Position numbers and translations under genes: made by a program
Part shown: piece after piece, positions 1-12,700 of the stretch
Layout of the letters: every line of letters starts with the position of its first letter
Numbering within the stretch: position 1 is the stretch's first letter
Origin: Streblospio benedicti
Lineage: Eukaryota; Annelida; Polychaeta; Spionida; Spionidae
Length of the DNA stretch: 64,000 nucleotides
Assembly: GCA_019095985.1 (NCBI GenBank)
Contig: CM032666.1
Coordinates: 49,883,150 to 49,947,149 of the forward strand
Reading direction: 5' to 3'
Notes under the pieces: generated by a model
Database searches by the model: none
What the model was told of the DNA's origin: nothing
What the model saw: the letters and a program-made list of their open reading frames with translations, nothing else

Positions 1-1337
1 TTGATTCAAGGAATAAGCACATATCTTTAACTTTGTTTAGCATATAAAGAGCAATAAAAAAATTGGAGGATGATAATTATCAAACCCAACAAACCAATAC
101 GTGATTCATTGAAATGTTGGTAGCCTCACATGAGACTTTATTAATGCCTCACTGGACTCTTGTTGTGGTTTTTCTGTATTATTCAAGTGAAATAGTCTGG
201 GGGGATTATGAAAGTCATTAAGTAGTACAATGAAATACAGTAGAACCTATCCCATGTGGAGACCTTTGTAAAAATGAAAATTGTCCATAAGGCAGATGTC
301 CTGAACAGAGAAGTTTTTAATATGGCATTGAAGTAATTGAAGAAGAGAAATGTGTCCATACAATACGGGTCTCCTAAATATAAAGTTGCCTACATAGACA
401 GGTTTCACTGTACCTTGGACCTTATTTCAGCATTTTAGCAAGTACTACTACTGCGTATTAATTTCATAATATGAGAGATTTCAAGAAATTGCATAAATAG
501 TTTTCTGTTGAATTAACATTTTATAAAGAGAGGTTGTAGATACAGTTATCATCCAATCAATGGAATAAACATCTTTGTTGTGTCAACACTTTAAAAATGG
601 ATTGTCAACATTGGATTATGGCATAAACTTGGTAAAATCTTGTACCTATTGTAATATCGTTCATGACAGAAGAAAACACAATCTCAAATATGGATGTTAG
701 AAAATTTTCATCAATTGCTTGAATACAAGGTCATAAAATGAAAAAAGAAGGCTGGTGCGACGTTGATAAATAATCTAAGATAGAACCACAGAATTTACAG
801 AAGTGACGCGTGGCTGACGGTTTCTATTTATGTACCTAAAGATATGCCTATATTTCTGAACATTTTGTGTTTAAAAAATATTTTAAAAAAATTTTTTTTT
901 GAAAAATAAAATTGTTTATGTGGTGGGGCTATTTTTTTATAAATGAGTGATGTAAAAATCATGACTCTGAGAATTTTTTCCCTGATTGATGAAAATGTAT
1001 TAGGCTTCCCTCTTTAAAGTATAGATAAGACCACGACAGCTGCATATGAAACACTTGGTTTATCTATATAAATAAGTATTAATGAGTTGGCGACATCTAC
1101 ATGATCTACGTAAACTTGGGTAAACAATACGCCAATGTCCATGCACGTTTTTGAGTTGCGTAAAGGATCTGAAGGGGTGGCTTCTGAACGCACGCAAAAC
1201 AAAAGCAATTAATCATCATATCCACGCAGACATGACATAATGTACATATATATTTAAAAGCATTTACAAAAATACATGCACTGGTGATTTGCATCATTAT
1301 AATAAGATAAGGAAGACCTCTTCGCCTTTCTGTCAAG
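1..1337. other. Upstream sequence, probably hexokinase intron
   Basis: No exon could be supported here. The first visible hexokinase exon begins at 1338 behind a splice acceptor and starts inside the protein, so a short N-terminal exon with the start codon must lie in this stretch or before the window. The region is AT-rich, holds a small pogo-type inverted-repeat element at 238-410 and an A/T homopolymer patch near 870-905. The short ORFs here have no coding character. Confidence 0.5.
238..410. mobile_element. Pogo/Tigger-type MITE, copy 1
   Basis: The element starts CAGTAGAACCT and ends AGGTTTCACTG, which are imperfect inverted repeats, and it is bordered by TA on both sides (236-237 and 411-412). 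Termini of the form CAGTNRAACCTC with a TA target duplication are typical of pogo/Tigger-like Tc1-mariner relatives. It has no coding capacity. Three related copies occur at 1661, about 3122 and 58207. Confidence 0.6.
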
Positions 1338-4300
1338 GTGCGGGCCATCGTGGACCCCCTGATGCTGACCGACGACCACGTGACTCGGGTCATGGACACG
1401 CTGTACGCAGAGATGTGGCAGGGGCTGAGTCGTGATCCAGAAGAGAGGAAGAAAACCTCGCTACAGATGGAGAACACTTTTGTGAGGTCTCTACTAGACG
1501 GCACTGGTGTGTAGGGGATCTCAATGTCTTGCGAGGCTTTCAAATAAGATTTGTGCTGTGTTTGTTTTGTTTTGTTTTGTTTTCTGTGTTTGTTTTGTTG
1601 TTGTTTTTGTCCCCTTTTTCTGAGTGTTTTTGTATGTACTACGTAGATATCAGTGAGATACAGTATAAACTCTCTATCGAAACCACTCAGGGGACGTGGT
1701 CTCCTGAGTGGCAAAGAAGAAGTTGACCTCTATATTAAGATTTGCGGTGGTGTTCTTGTGTGGGTTTTGGACCATGCACTCTTATTACAGAGGTGGTCTT
1801 AATGGAGGGTTCTGTATATTTAATACCGGTATGTAATTGTACATGTGTAGCACGTAAAAGACGACAATGTCTCCGCAATGCACATATCACAGTGCTTCAA
1901 CGGTCACCGTGTCCGACAAATCTCTAAGTTGGGGTTGCTGGCAGCATGTAGCACAATGTTATGAGCATTTTTCACTGTTACAAACTTCACAAGCAGACCT
2001 ATGCCACGTGAGCTGGATGGATAGGGTATGTATGATCTTTTACATCACTGGTTTTGCATCTCCCTATCTCCGCACTAGTTATTGTTAATTGATATGCATA
2101 CATGTACATTATACTTGTGTGAAAAGTATTGTCACCATTTTACCGGGTCATTGAATATTAAATCAGCGGCATTATTCTACCATGTAAATGATGGAAAATA
2201 TTTGTTGAAACGTGAAATGAACATATACCATATTTTCTCTAACCGTTTTTTATTTCTTCTCATTGATAGAGAATGGTGATTTCCTGGCATTAGATCTCGG
2301 TGGCACTAACTTTCGCGTACTTTTATGTCGTATGAAAAATGGGAAGTGTGAGAGCATCAGCAGAAACTACAACGTTCCCACCGCGAAATTGAAAGGTCCC
2401 AGTAGAGAGGTATATATCATGTATAGGAGCAACACAGCTATGCATTTCACATGCCAACATGATTATCGTGTGAAAATCTTTGTCACTGCAAAGTAAAGAA
2501 TGTCACGCCATACATTGCAGGTATTCGACCACTTGGCAGATAGTATAGAACGATTTTTGGAAGAAGAGAACATGCTTGGTAAAAAATTACCCCTTGGTAA
2601 GTTAATTTCAGTTAACTGGCTGCTATTTTCATTAATGTTTTCCTTTCTGGGACACATTTCAACTATAAAATTGCATAAATATAAAAAAAAATATAAAATC
2701 ACATATTGGTATTTGCTAGTGAGTTTTATTCTTTCAACTTACATTTCATAATACATATTTGATATTGACTGCAACCATTCATCACATTTTTCAGAAACAC
2801 ACATTATCACATCACGACATGGTATTAAAAATTCACTACTTTCGGTCCTTTCTTCTTTTGTCTGACAATAGGGGTTGGTTTGAATTCCCAGTCATCATCT
2901 GCACTGCGAACATCATGAATAGTTCCAAGCTTCACATCCTCTATTCCTACAATATACACAATACAAAATGTCAATAGCCTATCAATAATATAATCATACA
3001 GTGCTTTAGAATTGTCCATAAAAGACACCAAACCAAGTAAGCCTAAAGTGTAATGTAAATCATATAGAACGTATATTAACATCATGCTGGTAATATAGAC
3101 CCCAAGTGCTTTCAATAGAGTTCAATATTAACTCTTTATGAAGGTGTGGGACCACAATAAATGGGCTTACCATAGAGGTGGTCTTAATTGGAGGCTACTC
3201 TGTATACATGTACAGCACCCAATAATAATTCATGTACATCAATTATGAAACTACATCTTGTATGCCTACCTTGTTTCTGTTGCTGAACAGGACAGTCTTT
3301 CTTGTAGTGCTCCACAGATCCACAGGACAAACAGCAGCCTCCATTTGGATACAGCCCACGGGGATTGTCTGGGCATTGCTTGGAAATGTGACCGACCTCC
3401 TTGCAGAGGAAACACTTTGCGTAAGGATACTCTCCTGATGGAAGTTTGACACGACACTGGTGGACTGAATGTTCTGTTGATCCGCATTTGAAGCAGATTC
3501 CACTACCTAATAGTTAGAATGGAAAAAAATATTATCCAAGCTGTACAAACATCAGATTCTGCACTTATTTATTTTTATTATGGGATATAGTATTGGAGAA
3601 TATGGTATTAATTGAGATAAATTTACTTCACAGTGAAAATAATGCAAGGAGAATATAATAGATTCTCCAGGAAACATACCTTGATCCAAATCATCTTTAA
3701 CTTCCGGACAGTCCGCTATGGTGTGACCCTCTTTACGACAGTGGAAACACGTTCTTGACGCGGCTTTTTCATTTATCCGTTTCAATCGTCTGTCCTCTCT
3801 CCTTTCATCCTTTTTCACGAATTCCTCAAGCTTCTTTTCTTCATCCTCTGACATTTTCAGACTGTGCTCGTTCTTGATCTTTTCTACCTTATCTTTTATT
3901 ACTTCTTTCTTTGACTTTTTGCCCTTTCCATGTTTCACCGAAGATTCTGCCTTTGGCTTGCTTTTCTGCAGGTCCTGGAGAACTGGGGTTCCTTCCAAGA
4001 GGGTTGCTAATCCTTCTGTTTCGTTTTCGACGGAGTCTTCGTTGGTATCTGTATCTTTAACACTGTCCAAACCGCCACTATCCAACAATTTTCTCATTTT
4101 CCGCTGAAATTTTGCCTTCATTGCTGGTTTTTCTATAGGCCAACTAGATATCTGTGACTGCGCACGTACCCGCGTATCGGCCTTCAGCTCTGCAGACATT
4201 TCTTCCCACGAAGACGCCGCTTGCGGCTTTTTCGTGCCCACGTTGTTAGACCTCGCATAACGAACCATGCTACTATCTTAGAGACAACTTGCTGATAGTT

Positions 4301-7300
4301 AAAATATCATATCCACTAACAATCCTTGTTTTGAGGAAGACTTGCCACATGTGGTGAAGCAATGCCAATTGTCGGTATGGGGAAGTCGGTATGAATATAT
4401 ACAAAGATATAAGTTGAAACCGGTTCTTTATTAATAGTTATGTTACATTATTATATTATTCTAAGCTTTGTGTTTGAGCATTTTATCAGTAAATTTACAA
4501 TTCTTATTATACACGTTTTTATTAATGAATATTTAAAGACAGACAAAATTACATTACGATATTACATATATTAAATATTTCTAGCACAATGCAACCATCA
4601 AAATAGAGCCGCGTTATCCGTCAATTTGTCATCACAGTGTTTTTGTCCCCTCCATCAACGGTCTATGTATATATAATTATCTATTATAGTCTAACATTTA
4701 TCATTATGCATGTGAAGTATAAGTTAGTAACTAAAATCACTTATACGTCAAAAGTTTCCGCACACTGTCTGCCATTTACTGACATTATTGAAGCAACAAA
4801 GCACACCACAGAAAGGTTTCTTGTGTATGATATGCAGTGACGAGAGTGAGTGATCACTATTTTTACCTTTTGCATTTAGGTTTCACATTTTCCTTCCCCA
4901 TGATACAAGAAGGCCTGAAGAAAGGCATTCTCGTGACGTGGACAAAGAGCTTCGCTTGTCCTGACGGTGTGGGTGAGGACGCTGTCAAGGCTTTGGAGGA
5001 AGCACTCGAGCGGCGTGGGGTACGTGATGCTGTCTGTTGCGTGCGTTCGTGCGTGCGCGGATTTACATACGCGCATTAGCCTACATTTTGTCGCCCGCGT
5101 GCGTGTGTGTGTGTGTGTGTTTTAGTTTGTTGTTTGGGTGGGTTTGGGTGGTTTTGTGTTGTTGTTTGTTTTTGTTTTTTGGGTGGTTTTTCGTTTTGTT
5201 TTTTTGGTGTTTTTGTTTTTTGTTTTTTTTTTGTTTTTTTACAGGATGAGGATTGTATGCTTCACTGGTATAACATGGAGTGGATTAAGCATTTGACTAT
5301 TTTTTTAAATATCAACATTAGCATATTGTCAATCAGGGCTCTCTTGCCAGTTTGAAATTCTATTTCTGAGAAATAGTCTGCGCAGCTGACGTATAGGTTG
5401 TACGGTGTAGTGGCAAATCCACGATTTCCTGGTTGAGGTGTGAGTACGGCGGGGAGGTGGGAGACTGTCAAGATTACCAAACATGGAACAGCGCCTCGCA
5501 CACCTTAACTGCCACTGAGGTGAAATGGTTTGACTGGTTTACCACTTTTTCAACTCACGTGTGCGTAACGATGTAGAACAAAAGGTTCACCTTCACCTTG
5601 TATTATGTCAATAAATGCACATGTTTTAATTAGACGTGTTAATAATTCGTCAATCATATCTGAATTTATTGTGAGCAAACCAGTGTAAACAGAGTCACAA
5701 TCAGTATAGGAAATTATTGCTTATTTACATACAACTTTGGCATTTTATTTTTCATTAAAACATCATGTAGTTCATATTTTTCACAGACTTAACCGATTGC
5801 CGCTTAACACAGCTGTGAACTGTTGCAGGCAAGCGGCAACGTGGACGTTGTGGCCGTGCTGAACGACACGACGGGCACGCTGTTGGCAGGCTCCTACCTG
5901 GACCACACCTGCCGCGTGGGGCTCATCATGGGTGAGAAGCAGACAGCGGCTACTAACCTGGGTTTTTTTCTGTATGCCGCATATGTTTAATAGGGTATTT
6001 GGTCGACATTGGTGCGCTCTTGATTCGGGATGAACGAGCAAGGAGTTAATTATATACGCTGCAGGAGGGGGTCATATAGCAAAAATGTGATTGGTGATTT
6101 GCCCTAAGCGTGAGTGGTCAATTGCCCGGTGTGTGAAATGTGATGAAAATGTGATGCAACCTATATATTCAATTACCATTTCTGGTGATTGGTGAAAAAA
6201 TGGTGACTGGTGATTTATGGGAAAATGTTGGTGGATTTTCATCAAGGCTATATACCCCCCCCCTCTGCAACTTCAGTATAAGGATTGTCAGCATGGGTCC
6301 AAGCCGGAAGGTCGTGAGTCTGTGCGCGGTGGTGGGCCGGTAGGCAACTGGAATTTACCCATTGATACCTATTAGATTTTGTCTTAAAGCTTCCATTTTA
6401 ATCTTAATTGCATGCAAGTTTGCAAAAACCACAATCGGGTTGATAGCGTTTGAGAATGGTTTTCTTATCACAATTCAGGTTGCTACACTGTAGCACTCAT
6501 ATGATGGTTTGAAATGTATTGAAATATATATGTAGGTACTGGTTGTAATGCTGCCTATGTGGAGTCTCTCGATAACATAGATAAATGGAATGGACCGAAA
6601 GATGACCCAAACCAGGTATTTTTTAATACACGGAAATATATTTCCATAATCATATTCGGACGTCTTTATTATATATACTATACACCCTATTTGACACAAA
6701 ACTATTAATTTTCCACGTACAATCATTACATTAAATGTTTTGGAGCGATAAATTCGGACGGATTTGTGTGCTTAATATTTCTATAACTGCAATTTCTTCT
6801 TTACTTGAACATTTTCACCAGGTTATAATTGACACCGAGTGGGGTGCATTTGGTGATAATGGAAGCCTGGACTTCATCAAAACACAGTTTGATAACATTA
6901 TTGATGAACATTCAAATTGGGTTGGCTCTTTCACGTAAGCCTTGCATTGTCATAACTTCCATTAAACTACCAGTTTTTATTTTATTGATTTTGTTTAACA
7001 CGTGCATACAACAAATCTGTATTATTCACATTTTCTTTTAGTTTTGAGAAGCTATTTTCTGGCCATTATATTGGTGATCTTGCACGACTCGTCTTTCTCA
7101 ATCTTACTGAGAAAGGCTTTCTCTTTTCTGGACGTGTCACAGATCAGTTGAAGACTTGGGGTTCGTTTACAGCTGGTCACTTGTCTGATATAGAAAAGTA
7201 AGCACTTTTGAAAACAAGACCACCACACACATATGTAGTTTGCGTTTTTATGTACCCGTCTACTCACAGCGGCGTCTAAACATCAACATTGTAATGCTAC

Positions 7301-8838
7301 CACATAACAATGGAAGAAATTATTGTAACATTGCAGAGATACTGACGATAACATTGAAAATACTCAAACAGCCCTTACAGCTCTCGGGGTGTCTGATTTT
7401 GCTTCAAAGGCTGACGTATCCGTGCTGAGATACGTTTGTTCTGCTCTCTCTATTCGCGCAGCACAGCTGATCTCTGCAAGTAAGTGGTCTGGACAGTGTT
7501 TTTACACAACGTCCCCATATATTTCCCATCGGAACAGTCAACCAGTTATTGTCTAGCGTGGTGGATAATTCAACAGAATTGTGAATTTTATCGTCTGCCC
7601 GTTATCTCTTAAACTGACAGTTAAGGTGTTATGGCACCCAGAATATTATCACCACAAAACTTCTTGAAGACTTACCTCTTACACGCCATCTACACCTCTC
7701 CTCTGCCAGCTATCGCCGTGTTGCTGCGGCACCTGAAGCGCCCCCAGACGACGGTGGCCATCGATGGGTCGCTGTACCGCTACCACCCGCGCCTGCACGA
7801 CATGATGATGGCGTGGATGACCCACCTGGCGCCAGACACATCGGTGCGGGGGTTTCTTGTTTGTTTGTGATTTTTATGTGTTTTTTTGTTTGTTTGTTTG
7901 TTGTTGTTTTTTGTTTGTTTGTTTTTTAATTTTCTTTTCTTCTTCTTTTTTTAATGACTGTGATTTTTATGATTATGCCGATGAACAAGTGGCCCAGCAG
8001 ACAGGTTTATGTTAAAGTGCAACATTCCCGATCCTTGAAGCCCACACATGTGCAGTCGTGATTTTGTAGCTGTTGGTGAAAATGTTACATTGTCACGGCA
8101 TAGCGGGGTTGTGAACCAGAATCATGTTTTACCACATATATCTGTTCGTTGACTATATAGTGCAGCCTGCCGTACATTATTGTACTGTAAATTGTTATGA
8201 CTGAACATCAGTCTCAGGACTCTGGCCTGGTGTGCGGTTTCAAAATTAATTACAACAAACATCTTTGTTTATTACGTTTTTATTATTTTCTACACACTAT
8301 ATTGAAACATGTGTACATGTGGATACGAATAAACAGCATGTTGCATAACGCTTAAAAGCCCGGGTTGGGGTACCCGTGTGAATTACAGGTAGGTGTTCAA
8401 AACAGAGGGTCTTAAAACAGCATGAATAGTGGGACTTTACTCCAAAATATGAACTTCGAGGGTCTTATACAAAATCTGGAAATTAAAATAGTTTCTGTAT
8501 ATCAATTACACCAACACATGTCTTCATACAGTTTGATTTATTTTTGACACTGATAAGTGAGGTTAATACATAATGCTATGCTACATGTAGAGTGTGTAGA
8601 CCAATGTTCGCCTTTCTAAAAAAAATCCCATTCCTGTATATCTAGAATAGAGGGGTCTCGATTGAAGGGGGGGTGGTGTTTTCAGCATTGCACAAATTTT
8701 TGGTTGCGTAAAAAATTAAAGTGTTGTTTTTTTCTGTTCCAGACAAAGTTGATCCTCGCTGAGGACGGGTCAGGTCGTGGGGCCGCGTTTGTGGCGGCGG
8801 TTGCCACACGAGGACGTCTGCCGGAGACGACGGGCTAG
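1338..8838 (+). CDS. Hexokinase (5' partial), 11 visible exons
   Basis: ATP-dependent hexose kinase, first step of glycolysis, cytosolic or mitochondria-associated. Coding exons: 1338-1506, 2270-2409, 2521-2596, 4880-5019, 5829-5931, 6536-6615, 6822-6934, 7042-7197, 7337-7479, 7710-7843, 8743-8838. All have AG/GT borders and joining keeps one frame of 449 residues plus TAG. Counting from the first visible residue: phosphate-binding [12 protein letters not shown] at 62-73, LGFTFSFP at 128-135 with WTKSF at 149-153, catalytic Asp188 in [15 protein letters not shown] at 210-217, EWGAFGD at 242-248, adenosine-site DGSGRGAA at 426-433. The size fits a single-domain 50-kDa hexokinase missing only a short N-terminus. 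The gene holds ZCCHC9 on the opposite strand in the intron 2597-4879. Some exons (1, 4, 5, 10, 11 as seen) are clearly GC-rich, while exons 2, 3 and 6-9 are AT-rich. Whether it is called HK or GCK type cannot be decided here. Confidence 0.95.
1661..1814. mobile_element. Pogo/Tigger-type MITE, copy 2
   Basis: The left end is CAGTATAAACTCTC and the right end GGAGGGTTCTG, flanked by TA at 1659-1660 and 1815-1816. The inner right part (GTGGTCTTAATGGAGGG) matches the 3' part of the copies near 3122 and at 58207 in reverse or direct orientation. It lies in a hexokinase intron and is non-coding. Confidence 0.55.
2725..2730 (-). other. Poly(A) signal candidate for ZCCHC9
   Basis: TTTATT on the + strand reads AATAAA on the minus strand, about 95 bases beyond the ZCCHC9 stop codon. 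It is the first such hexamer downstream of the gene, still inside the hexokinase intron. Confidence 0.5.
2825..4268 (-). CDS. ZCCHC9: ZCCHC9, four-zinc-knuckle protein
   Basis: Nuclear/nucleolar CCHC zinc-knuckle protein, expected to bind RNA. Coding exons on the minus strand: 4268-3680, 3506-3270, 2946-2825; joined they give 315 residues. The N-terminal two-thirds is lysine/glutamate-rich, with [18 protein letters not shown]-type basic sequence. Four knuckles follow: [42 protein letters not shown] and [27 protein letters not shown] lies between the third and fourth. The tail ends [10 protein letters not shown], matching the conserved C-terminus of vertebrate ZCCHC9 (human 271 residues; this one has a longer N-terminal half). 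The start is the first ATG of the ORF and begins MVRYARSNN. The whole gene sits inside one hexokinase intron on the opposite strand. Confidence 0.93.
3122..3202. mobile_element. Pogo/Tigger-type MITE relic, copy 3
   Basis: The right end, GTGGTCTTAATTGGAGGC then CTCTG and TA, closely matches copy 2. The left end (CAATATTAACTCTTTATG) is a degraded match to its left end. It sits in an intron shared by hexokinase and, antisense, ZCCHC9. The left boundary is approximate. Confidence 0.4.
5099..5241. repeat. GT microsatellite and G/T-rich tract
   Basis: A short (GT)n run is followed by about 120 bases made almost only of G and T on the + strand, in the hexokinase intron just after exon 5019. The ORFs that cross it are low-complexity artefacts. 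Confidence 0.8.
7855..7950. repeat. T-rich (GTTT)n low-complexity tract
   Basis: Runs of GTTTGTTTGTTT and T-rich sequence occur directly after the hexokinase donor at 7844. It could serve as a pyrimidine-rich intronic tract; otherwise it is simple repeat. Confidence 0.7.
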
Positions 8839-9725
8839 ACGCCTGGGCGACACAGCTATAGTGACCACTTGTGTACAGGAAAACTGATAAAGATCCACAG
8901 CCTGAGTGCGTCTGTCTGCGCAATTGATGAGCGGCTTCTTTAGCATGACAGTTTGGATATAGCTTTAAAACATCGTTTGGAATCTATGTGTGTGTACAGT
9001 TAGTCAATTGTAGTGACAGGTTTCTACTCAGATTGAGATTTATATGGAGTGACTCATGAGTTCATTCCAGAGTTCTGGATTTCATAAAAATGAATGATTT
9101 TTAAAACCTCGTGTTCTTTATTGATGGCCATGTTTGTCGAGCAGTATATAATTCATAAAAGTATGTCTTATAACAAAGAACACGTTTCGCTGCTAAAGAT
9201 TACCATGTGGTAGACCATATGTTGGTTTTGTGTTTAACATTTTGCAACTTAGGTGCACGATATTCGAGTCTCTTCAAATATGCACTAGCACAGTTCTATA
9301 AACGGCGTAAAAATATGATGCTTTTGTAGTTCACGAAATGACCTTTATTTATGTGGTATCTATAAATCAAGTCAATCGACTTTGACACACAACACACAGT
9401 TACCTTATATTTCAAAGATGGATGGTTTTGTTTCTTACAAATGTAACATGCGCTGTTACTTTCTTGGCCGCTATTTTTCGCTTCTTGATGAGTTACTAAA
9501 ATTCATTGTCTGCACGGATTTGAAAGAGTCAGAGAAAGTCTATTCAAATCCCGAAAAGTCAGAGAATGTTGAGAGAACAACATGTCAGTGAAAATTGCAA
9601 TCTAAAAGAAAATCATTGAGTATGTCTGGTTTCAAGTTCAATTGAGGAATGGGGACAATAATAGAAAAAAGCTCACTGAAAAACGGCACTAAGTATCGGT
9701 AATAAAATCATTTTCATATATTCTA
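8839..9725 (+). other. Hexokinase 3' UTR with poly(A) signal
   Basis: Sequence after the hexokinase stop has no further coding exon. The first AATAAA on the + strand is at 9701-9706, so the transcript probably ends near 9720-9730. The short ORF at 9382-9591 shows no recognisable protein. Confidence 0.5.
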
Positions 9726-12700
9726 AAAATTTAATATATTGAACACACTGTACATTAAAATTAACACTTAATTCCAGCTGTGACCTAAAGAATGTGCATC
9801 TTATTACTTATATTGATTACAACAAGTCATACAATAAGTCATACAAATACGTTTATACCTATACACGTCGTATTTCAACAAAATAAGATTTCTACATTTT
9901 GCCAGACAAGATACTATAGTCAGTGCCGTGTTAGTATGACCCATTAAACAAAGTTCTATTCCGGACAAAGAACTCGCATTTCTGAATAGTTCTATGATAC
10001 GACTCGCTACCTCCATACAATCGGGCTGTTCAAAGACAATTGATACGGCAAGAGTGTTTTTCAGGGATTATGTCACACGGTCGCACGTCTCATTTGTCAC
10101 CCAGCCTCAGCTAATGTAACCTACCCGAGGTTGTCAATGCTAATTGAACTTTTATTGTTGGCACTATTCCTCAACAGATACCTATGTTTACATTGATTAC
10201 TTCCATTAAGATTGCAATCTTTCCCACCTCGACATAAATTCAGGGGTGTGGATTTTAACGGATCATAAAAAAATGAGAACCCGTATGCATTGCAGCTTTT
10301 GGCAGAAGAATTAGGGACTTTGATATCATAATTGTTGTTGTGTAATTGGTAAAAAAAATCCACACGTATGCTATATATCGGCAACAATAAACAAAAATAC
10401 AAACTCACTCTCTTCCTGAAAGGGATGAAGATGAATTATATTCAAATAAGAAAAGAATATCATATACGTCTCATTTTAATACCGAAGATTACTTTCAAAG
10501 CTGGCTCTAAAAGGCAAAGGTCATTTCACTAAATACGTTTATATATGTACCACAGACATCTGCATTATACTGCATAGTTTTCTTTGCATGAATACGAATC
10601 AAAACCAAAGGTGACTGAAATAAGTTTCAAATAAGTATAGAGCATAGAAACGTCCTAGTGGGGTGTCCACTAACGAATAGAGGGCGAAAATTAAGCCGTA
10701 TTCATATTTTATGTAGGTACCCTACTGCGCTTTACAGAGCACACCTCCATTCACCGTCATTGTGGCTGTCCTAATTCGAGTTTTATATTAAAGCAGCCTT
10801 GCACAAACTCGAGTCCACAGTCGGGGTATTTTTCAAGTGGTTTTCACATTTGCTCCACAGAGTCTAAGCTGATAATAATGGGGAATAGATAGATGGCATT
10901 CCAACTTTGGAGAGGCTACTGGTCGCAAGTTAAAATAATGTCGTTCACACATACATTATGCGAATGAAAAGGCACTGTCAATGGCAAGTCTTTAGCTTTG
11001 CCTGTTTGTCATTACGTCGGCTTCAGGATCCGCCTATTTCTTACCATAGTCAAAGGAACTTGCCAACAGAGTCTAGCTACATTTTCGCTCGAGTGTCTTT
11101 GAAGAGAACTGCACGCTGTCGTTTCTCGCCTGCCCGTTCGTACCTACTATTATTACGACAAATTAGTTGACGGTGAAAGCATTAATTATTTCACGTGGAA
11201 TATTGAGCAACATTTGAACAACCAATCCCAGTGGAGGGTTTCAGACTCATCTCTACATTGATTGGTCGATTTTGGACGTGATTAGTATGCATTACGCTGT
11301 TTTTAGCCTAGGTTTACGTTCTGCAGTGCAGCGAAGTTTCAGCTGGCAATCGATGTTGAAGGCGAAATGAGAGCGACGGTGCTTGCAAACGATACTAAAC
11401 ATGGATACCAAACAGGCTTGTTAGCCCGAGTTATTATGGAATATCAGAGCTGCCATTAGGAGCAAGGTGAGTGAATTCCACCTTTGTTGCGTTTCAAAAG
11501 TCCCGGTCAATAATCTGATAGACAAACACCTCGGCAATGAATACGATTGTGTCGGCTGTGCACAACTGATTCAGACCCATTCCTTGAGGCAACTTCTATC
11601 AGCCGCTTTACTTGTTTTGGTTATTCATTTAACGTTTCATACTAGCCCAATTGTTGAAATTTAGACCGCGATCGGGATCAGTAATGGGATTTTAACAAGT
11701 ATATTGGGGACTAATACATGCTTGGATTGATAGATCATAATATTTTTCAAGCAGATTACTAATAGAGTGAGTCTTGCAAAAACGTTTCGACAGTATCTTT
11801 TTGCTGACAATTAGTATTCAGCGTCGTTGAAACCAAGCGTCCGATGACAGTTTCAACTGAAAGGGGAAATGCAACTGCGATAAATTAAAGTTTTAATAAA
11901 TAATGGATAACCATGCGTGACACAGTTCAAGACAGGTATAATGAATTTGACTATTTCATGACACATGTCGTTAATGCAGAATATCAATTTTCTTGCTAAA
12001 CTTTCTACGTTCACTACAATGGGTCTTCCCTTTGTGCAATTTGAAGAACTGATGAGAGTATTTCATACGTGTCATCTGGCAGTTACATATCCAAATTTTT
12101 ATATTATTTAGTTATTTACTTAATGTTCTGCCCATGCAAGTGTAACATAAATAACCAGCAATATAACGTTGTTTGTCTAGATCTCCGAATCTAAGTTGCA
12201 AACGTGTTGTATTACAGATGCTTCGTGTAGATAGCATGTAATATATGTTTGTATTCAAATCAAGCTCTGTTTTATCATCAAAGAATTTGTTAGCTTTATA
12301 AAATGTATCATGTCATAAATCAGTTGCCAGGCAAAGAGAAAGAACACATGGCTGTAAAAATGAACGTCACACGGTTTTTTGTGTCATATGTGATGATAAT
12401 AGAAACTATTGAAAGAAGTATAAAATGTTATCATTTTATGTACTTTATTACTATGTTTTTTAGAGTTTGACTACTAAAGTGTGAATATCCAACTGAAATA
12501 AATATTTAAATATAAGTGATAACACGAAAGTGCGTCAAAAACAATGTACCACATTAACCCAGTGTTACTTCATTAGGATATTTAGTACGTATACTTTCAT
12601 AATACAAGCAGCTACATATACATTTTATTTGAATATTTATAAAAGTGTGATATTTGAAGATGGCAATAAATTATATGATCTAGAAGCCTAGGTTACGGAT

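Noticed and set aside
5037-5355. Membrane-like ORFs rich in Val, Cys and Phe
   Set aside because: They come from a G/T-only tract in a hexokinase intron and have no homologous features.
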